NCBI GenBank assembly: GCA_036768485.1
Contig: JAVLUZ010000142.1
Location: forward strand, 7,589,612-7,653,611
Length of the DNA stretch: 64,000 nt
Origin: Mermis nigrescens
Taxonomy: Eukaryota > Nematoda > Enoplea > Mermithida > Mermithidae
Direction: 5' to 3'
Numbering within the stretch: the first letter of the stretch is position 1; each line of letters opens with the position of its first letter. The notes under the pieces are model-generated. The model saw only the letters and a program-made list of their open reading frames with translations, ran no database searches and was not told the origin of the DNA. The position numbers were made by a program, and so were the translations under genes. Below are positions 58,021 through 64,000 of this stretch, one piece after another.

Positions 58021-58629
58021 GTAATTGTTTTATTGTAGCGGAAAGAAAATGCTTCGGAAATATGTACGTACCAACACAAATGTAAGGTACATGCTTACGT
58101 TGTCTACATACTTTATTTTTAGCCATTTTTGCCCTTTTCTTGCACGGAAAAGCACCTAATTTTCTAGCTGTTATAATTGACTATTTTGATGAAGTTAGGC
58201 TTTGTGAATGCTTTTCGGAAATGGGTACGGCAGCTATTGAAGCTACTACCATGCATCGCAAAAAACATTCCCTAGTGAGGAAGCAGATCTGCCAGACCAT
58301 CTCAAATAGAAGTGCCTTCTAAAACCATCTACTACAGGTTAAAATGCGAGCAAAGTGCCAGCTTCCCATATCAATATGCATTCAACTTGACTTCATATAA
58401 TATCACATTGTGTGTTATATTACCTGCAGTCCAGGCCGCTGGTTTTTGACTGCATATAATTTTACATTGTGTGCTATATTACTTGCAGTCTAGCTTTGAC
58501 TGCATATAATTTTACGTTGTGTGCTATATTACCTGCAGTCTAGGCCGCTGATTTTTGCCTACATTTAATTTTACATTGTCTGCCATATTACTTGCAGTTG
58601 ACTGCAAATAATTACAGCCGAGATTGGAA

Positions 58630-59370
58630 AGTCCCAGAAAGTTACAACAAGGGTATTTTCTAGCTGAGTTTGGGATGGAGAGTTCATATTTGAAAGAATT
58701 AGGTGGCGGTCGGCATTATTGACCGAGTTACAATCTGTTAAAGTTCATGTGTTTAAGGATAAGTGAAAAGTAAGCTCTGTCTTTCAGAATGTTTCGGATT
58801 AGTCTCCGAAGTGTCGGAAGACTGTGACTGAGCGGGGTTACCAATGTCTTAGGTTTAGGCTTAGTTATGTGCATTCAAATTAATGCCAGTGCATGGGCTA
58901 AGCCTGAGATAAATGGAGCGAAAATTGCGGAGCGAGCGGAGCAATTTTTGCTCCATTCATGCCTTAGGCTTAGCCCATACAAATACAAATACAAATATTT
59001 TATTTTCGTCGCACAAAAAAACACAATAAGAAAAGAAACATTAATATACAATGCAATACAATTATAAATAAACATTTGACATGAATCATCATACAAAATC
59101 ACATATTCTAAAAGCAAGAAATTATTAATTAAAGTACATTTAAACGATGTTAATTAAATTAATTTAATTGAATCAACTAAATGCCGACCGCCACCTAATT
59201 CTTTCAAATATGAACTCCCCATCCCAAGGTCATTTAGGAAATGTTTTTTTTTTAATTTGACATCTTTCAGTATTGCCAATTCCACCCAAAATATGCCTAT
59301 CAGGTGCACTTCTAACTTGTTAAGGAAGAGAATTCCAAACGGAGATTCATGCATCGAGTTGACACCTACC
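58630..59370. repeat. Spacer with a 47-bp inverted repeat
   Basis: 58672-58718 (GGGATGGAGAGTTCATATTT...) recurs inverted at about 59180-59226. The rest is AT-rich with no gene. Confidence 0.65.
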
Positions 59371-59854
59371 TTTTGTCATGTACACTCAGTGTTGCCAACC
59401 CAAATTTTCAAAAACCTCAAATCACTGGCCAAAAAAACTTCAAAAATTAGGGTAAAACCTCAAAATTTAGAACTGAATTCTATCCAGTAAACAATAAGGT
59501 TTACAGGCTTTGTAGCTATTTTCATTTAAGCTTAGCCCAAATTTATGTGGTTCTGCTTGAATGGATCTAGTTTTATAGCTTTTACTCAGTTCAGGGTGGC
59601 CACTGGTTTCCTAAAATAAAATTCCCGGGTTTTTCCCGAGGTTTCTTGGGTGATTTATGGACAATTTCCCAGTTTTAAATCATGCTTTAAACGCACACGA
59701 TACACGCAGAAGTGTCATGATAAGAACATGAAAAAGGGTAAAGCACAAGCAACTTTCAATCAAACAAATGCAAAGACTACACGAAACGTTTTAAACAATC
59801 ATAATTTCTTTTTCAATGATGCTAACGAGTTGTCAATAGCAGTTCTCGCAGCCT

Positions 59855-60052
59855 ATAATATAGTACAATAACGATTTTAGTGTGGTAAAACAGGGTTTTC
59901 GATCTTTGGTAGTGTATTTCAACCAATTTCTGGGTTTCTCACGCCAAAAATTACTAAGAATTGACTCAAAACGGCGCAAAGCGCCGAAAAATTTGGCATT
60001 TTTCCCTTCTAAATGCAAGTTCTGCTATTTTAAAGATATAAAGGACCAGTGG
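59855..60052 (+). mobile_element. Family B internal fragment
   Basis: Matches the family B core from TATAATATAGTACAATAACG to TTTTAAAGATATAAAGGAC; no ends. Confidence 0.75.
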
Positions 60053-60471
60053 TGAATCTAAGATTTTCCTAATTAGGGGACAGTATCCCGGCTTTTCCAA
60101 AAACAGTCAAAAATAGATCAAAAAATTTGTCCTTAACGCGCAAAATTGCGTTTTTTTGTTTTACATTGTATACTTTTACATAAAATCACTTGACGCAATA
60201 TTTTTTCTGAAAATTTTAAAATGTTAGACAATTTTGCGCGAAAAAATCATTAAACTTCTTTGACTTTAACAAAAATCTGGCGCGAAGCGCCGAAACATTT
60301 GTGAAATTAAGGCGGATAGACGTCTAGAAGCATGATTTACTGCTTGATTTCCTGTATTTATATCATTTGATGCGAAACATCGAAATTTTTGATTGAAAAT
60401 AGAAGAAAACTATGCAAAAATAGCTGTTAAAATTGTTTTGAAACCTACATGAACAGAAAATGGGTTCAAGG

Positions 60472-60843
60472 CAGTGTTTTTTTGTATTATGATATAGTGC
60501 GGTAGCGACTTTAGTGTCGTAAAAACAGACTTGTTCGACCTTTGGTAGTGTATTTTGGCTAATTTCTGATTTTATGAGGGCAAAAATCATTAAGAATGGT
60601 CTTAAAACGGCGCGAGGCGCCGAAAAATTTGACATGCTTCCTTCCGAAATGCGATTTCTGCTATTATAAAGATATATAGGACACACAATTACTAATTTGG
60701 GCGCGGAGCGCCGAAACTTTTTGCGAATTTCATACCTTTCTCTGCAGATTTTGTCTTCCCGAAAATCTTTGTCACATCTACAAAGACGGTCCTGAAAAGT
60801 CTTTGTACATCAGGAAAAATCTTTGCCGAATACAAGAAACGTG
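60472..60843 (+). mobile_element. Family B element, deleted
   Basis: CAGTGTTTTTTTGTATTATG start and AATACAAGAAACGTG end; flanks do not match. Confidence 0.75.
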
Positions 60844-61139
60844 CTTCCATGTTGCCAAGAAAGTAAATAAATGTCATTAATAGGTATCATCCGGCGAAAA
60901 ATTTGAGAAGTTATGGTCACTGAAGGCCAAAAATCATTGCAAATTGCTTATCCATTCTTTATCTCGTCAAATATTTTTGGCCAATGGAGGGGGGTGTCAA
61001 TATGACCACTAGAGCTATGCAATTCGTAAATTTTGCTACCCAGATGCCTAAAACATGGTGAGAATCAAATAGACACCCTCTGAATAAAGGCCATTTTCTG
61101 CATTAAACCTGTGCAGGACGAGAAGAAATAGATGCAAAA

Positions 61140-61337
61140 ATACGCTTTAGGTTATCTAAAGACTAAAAATCGAGCGTTTAAACCGCGCGCTTGGGAATAA
61201 GTAGACTCTAATCATAATGTTGAAATTTTTTTCGATTTTGGCTGAAAAAGCGAGGGGCAGCAAAGGGAAAATCATTCTTATATTTCATTTCGGGGGTCAC
61301 GTGTTCGCCCCTTATAGCGCGGGATACGGGCTTGACT
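61140..61337 (-). mobile_element. Remnant related to the 52788 element end
   Basis: Inverted similarity to about 52850-53030 (GCAAAAATACGCTTTAGG; TTTAAACCGCGCGCTTGG) and ends GGGATACGGGCTTG. Confidence 0.6.
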
Positions 61338-61339
61338 AC

Positions 61340-62150
61340 CCCCGTTAGATTGAGATTATTGGACAAACACTTCTATACCTTCCTAGTCAATAAAAGCAAT
61401 CAAACAGATTTTACTCCAGTGAAAGGAATTTAAAGATTCTAAGCTTACAATAAATGCTTTGTATGATTAGAAAATCGAAGATAAATTTTTTATTCATAAT
61501 TGATTATAATTACATTTGGCTCACCGTTCCGTAGTCAGGTCAAGTGTTTTGCCAAATGGGACAACACAAGAAAGAAATCCATTTTACTTATAGGCAGATG
61601 AAAGATGAAATCTATTAAACAGTTTTATGTATTTTTTTCAAATCAAGTTTTACATTGCGAACATGGGCCTGACTAAAAAAAGAAGCGCAACACATGTTTA
61701 GTAGATATAGATATGCGACGTAGGTAGGTATGCGAAATCAGAATTAATGCGTGTATGAAGATTATTCAATTGGAAATAAAAGCTAATATTGACGTTAAAA
61801 CAAATGACTAAATCCTACTCTGTGCACCTGCACAAGCCACAAAGTAAGCAAAAAAGGTTAATTCGGAACTTCTTCAGTTTGGGATTAGTAATAAAATTTC
61901 TTGTTGTTGTTGTGCTTTTCATACGTTTTATGCATGTGGTAGCACTCCTGCTTAGGTTATTACTCCCATGTTGGTTGATTATTAAGTACCCAGCTGATTT
62001 TGAGATTATAGGCGTTACCATGGAACTCACTAGCAGGTTTTAGGCAGTTCACTTCAGTGTCAGTTCTTCCAATTCTATCAACTGCGTCACAAGCAGCAAA
62101 GCGACGTTAAAATTAGCTACAGTAGTAAATGTAATCGATATCTAGCTAGC
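61340..62150. other. No recognisable feature
   Basis: AT-rich with short frames on both strands but no family resemblance. Confidence 0.5.
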
Positions 62151-62759
62151 TTATTTTAGAAAAACCTCGAATTTTAAACAAAACCCCAAAAAAACTTCAA
62201 AAAATTTTCAAAAACCTCAACAAAAACCCCAAAAAATAAAAACCACAAAAAAACCTCAAACGTAAAAAACCTCAAAATTTGAGGTAAAAACCCCACGGTT
62301 GGCAAGGCAACCCTAGAACCCTACCCTGCGTTGCGTACACTAAAAATTAAAAACAGTAAATGCTCATAGTCATGTTTTTACGTAAGTAATATAACCTGCG
62401 CAGTTTTCATATAATAATTTTCGAATACGCTGAATTCATTTTTTGCACTCCCGAACTGCGAAATTCAACACAGAAGTAGCTACAGTAAGATTTCTGAAAT
62501 GAAAAGATTTCTCATATTTGCTGATTTTTTGTTGTACTCTCATTTCCCATAACAATTATTTGCTGATTTTTTGTTGTACTTTGATGTCACATATGTTACA
62601 TACTATACTACAAGGTCTATTCTTTTGCAGCTGTGGATATAAGCTCAATGTATCACCATCGATTTTTTTCGCTTGGCGTTAGTATGGATCGCAACTTTTT
62701 GTTTGGCCATGTTTCTGGTAGAAGAGCTAAATATGGTCTATGCAAGTTATCTTAGGTAG

Positions 62760-64000
62760 CGTGTTAGCGACATACCTTACCCCTAACACCTGTGCACCAC
62801 CCTACAGCTATAACGGGACACTTCTATAAGGTGCGGTTTTTTTAATAAGAAAGATAATAAAAAATTCGCTGCCCGTATTTTTGTTTTTCTTGAAACTCAA
62901 AATTGACTGTGTAAAGAAGGTGTAAAGTTTTTTGTGTAACGTCATAACATAGGACAAATCTTGGGACCTTTTTACTGCGGCACGTGGACAACTGAGTATT
63001 GATGACTCGAAGAATTGAACAGCATAGGATAATAGAGGGATAAATTCTACAGAACAGCATCTTTTTGTTTTTTGAAATTCGCATTAGTTGTCGAATGGCA
63101 GTGTAAAGAGTGCGAAAATCTGGGGTGAAAAAGCACTTTTTATTCGAGTTTTCAACCTGATTATGTCTGATACTAACTCCGGTTATAGTTTTTTTAAAAT
63201 GTTTTCTGACAGAAATGTAGAGCGAATCAAGGATACATCTTTTAGGTAGCGCGTTAGCGCGTACCTATAATATACTTGGGTACCCCCAACACCTGGGCAC
63301 CCCCTACAGCTATAACGGGACACTTCTGGAAGGTGCGGTTTTTTTAAAAGAAAGATAATAAAAAATTCGCTGCCCGTGTTTTTTGTTTTTCTTGAAACTC
63401 AAAATTGACTGTGTAAAGAAGGTGTAAAGTTTTTGTGTAACGTTATAACATAGGACAAATTTTGGGACCTTTTTACTGCGGCATGTGGACAACTGAGTAT
63501 TGATGACTCGAAGGATTGAACAGGATAGGATAATAGAGGGATGAATTCTACAGATGACACTTTTTTTGTTTTTTGAAATTCGCATTAGTTATCGAACGGC
63601 AGTGTAAAGAGTGCGAAAATCTGGGGGTGAAAAAGCACTTTTGGTCGAGTTTTCAACCTTCCTATGTCCGATACTAACTCCGGTTATGAGGTTTTTAAAA
63701 TGTTTTCTGACAGAAATGTAGAGCGGATCAAGGGCTACATTCTGCATATAAGCAAAGTCTTCTATGCTCTATGGTGAGTTAGATCCTGGGGTTTAAAGTT
63801 TACACTCTAGTGGATGGTGTAAAAAACGGATTTTAACTAAGATTTCTCTGCCAAATTTTTCCGCTTATGAGTCAGTGCAAATCGAAGACAGCATTAATAA
63901 AGTGCCTCACAGGGGCTAAACATCGCAGCAAACCGCATTTAAAAAACGCAATATTGAGTTATTTATGGGGGTGTAAAGTTCGAAATCAGAGGTAAAAAAT
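62760..64000 (-). repeat. Tandem pair of the 2669-3440 repeat, inverted
   Basis: About 62760-63240 and 63240-64000 are direct repeats of each other (GCTATAACGGGACACTTCT, then TGTGTAAAGAAGGTGTAAAG) and both match 2669-3440 in reverse. The second runs off the window. Confidence 0.85.

Larger units (their letters stand above)
55422..58619. mobile_element. Mutator/foldback-type element with 9-bp target duplication
   Basis: GAGATTGGA flanks both ends (55413-55421, 58620-58628). The termini GACAGTAATTATTAGCAGTC and its inverse at 58600-58619 begin long inverted arms (about 430-480 bp) that include roughly 60-68-bp tandem subrepeats (CTGCAGGTAATATAGCACAC and variants) and then GCGAGCAAAGTGCCAGCTTC. 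A 9-bp duplication with long, internally repetitive arms is the pattern of Mutator-like and foldback elements. No transposase is seen; the middle is taken up by non-LTR retrotransposon fragments and a family B insertion. Confidence 0.8.
59387..62333. mobile_element. Possible 2.9-kb hAT-like element, heavily nested
   Basis: Left end CAGTGTTGCCAACC; right side has GGTTGGCAAGGCAACCCTAG then GCGTTG. Flanks TGTACACT and CGTACACT (7 of 8). CAAAAACCTCAAA-type runs occur inside both ends. The right boundary is uncertain. Confidence 0.45.

Overview
The window is animal nuclear DNA dominated by one large, intron-rich gene and a dense layer of transposable-element debris. It has spliceosomal introns, a secretory-pathway gene with an animal-type exon structure, Penelope-like and non-LTR retrotransposon remnants, hAT-, Mutator- and Tc1/mariner-like DNA elements, and long (AT)n, (GT)n and (AAT)n arrays. 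It is AT-rich. An arthropod is the most likely source, but nothing here fixes the species.

The one confident gene is a complete NOMO (nodal modulator) gene on the minus strand, from the start codon at 50285 to the stop at 4117. I assembled 27 coding exons by reading frame, splice phase and remembered similarity to the NOMO family. They sum to 3,663 nt, i.e. 1,220 residues plus stop, close to the 1,222 residues of human NOMO1. The gene spans 46 kb, of which only about 8% is coding. The protein has a signal peptide, a long lumenal chain of beta-sandwich repeats, one membrane span in exon 26 and a basic cytosolic tail. Twenty-three introns are GT-AG. Introns 1, 4 and 5 cannot be removed as GT-AG without shifting the frame, and each is bounded by a short direct repeat.

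Layout: 1-3440, tandem and inverted repeats, with the part from 2669 repeated inverted at the right edge (62770-64000); 3512-5016, two Tc1/mariner-type short elements, one carrying a tRNA-like sequence; 4117-50285, NOMO, its introns filled with short non-autonomous elements; 50521-55266, upstream nested hAT-like elements; 55413-58628, a foldback element with a 9-bp target duplication that contains non-LTR retrotransposon fragments; 58630-62340, further hAT-like remnants.

The most striking non-coding feature is a set of distinct short element families (called A to I here), many copies with intact 8-bp target-site duplications (hAT-type). Several insertions lie 10-20 nt inside NOMO splice donors or 24-26 nt from acceptors. 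Several otherwise different families share a GGCGC-GCGCC stem motif. Together with the three irregular introns this suggests a link between short-element activity and intron gain or remodelling. That link is an inference.
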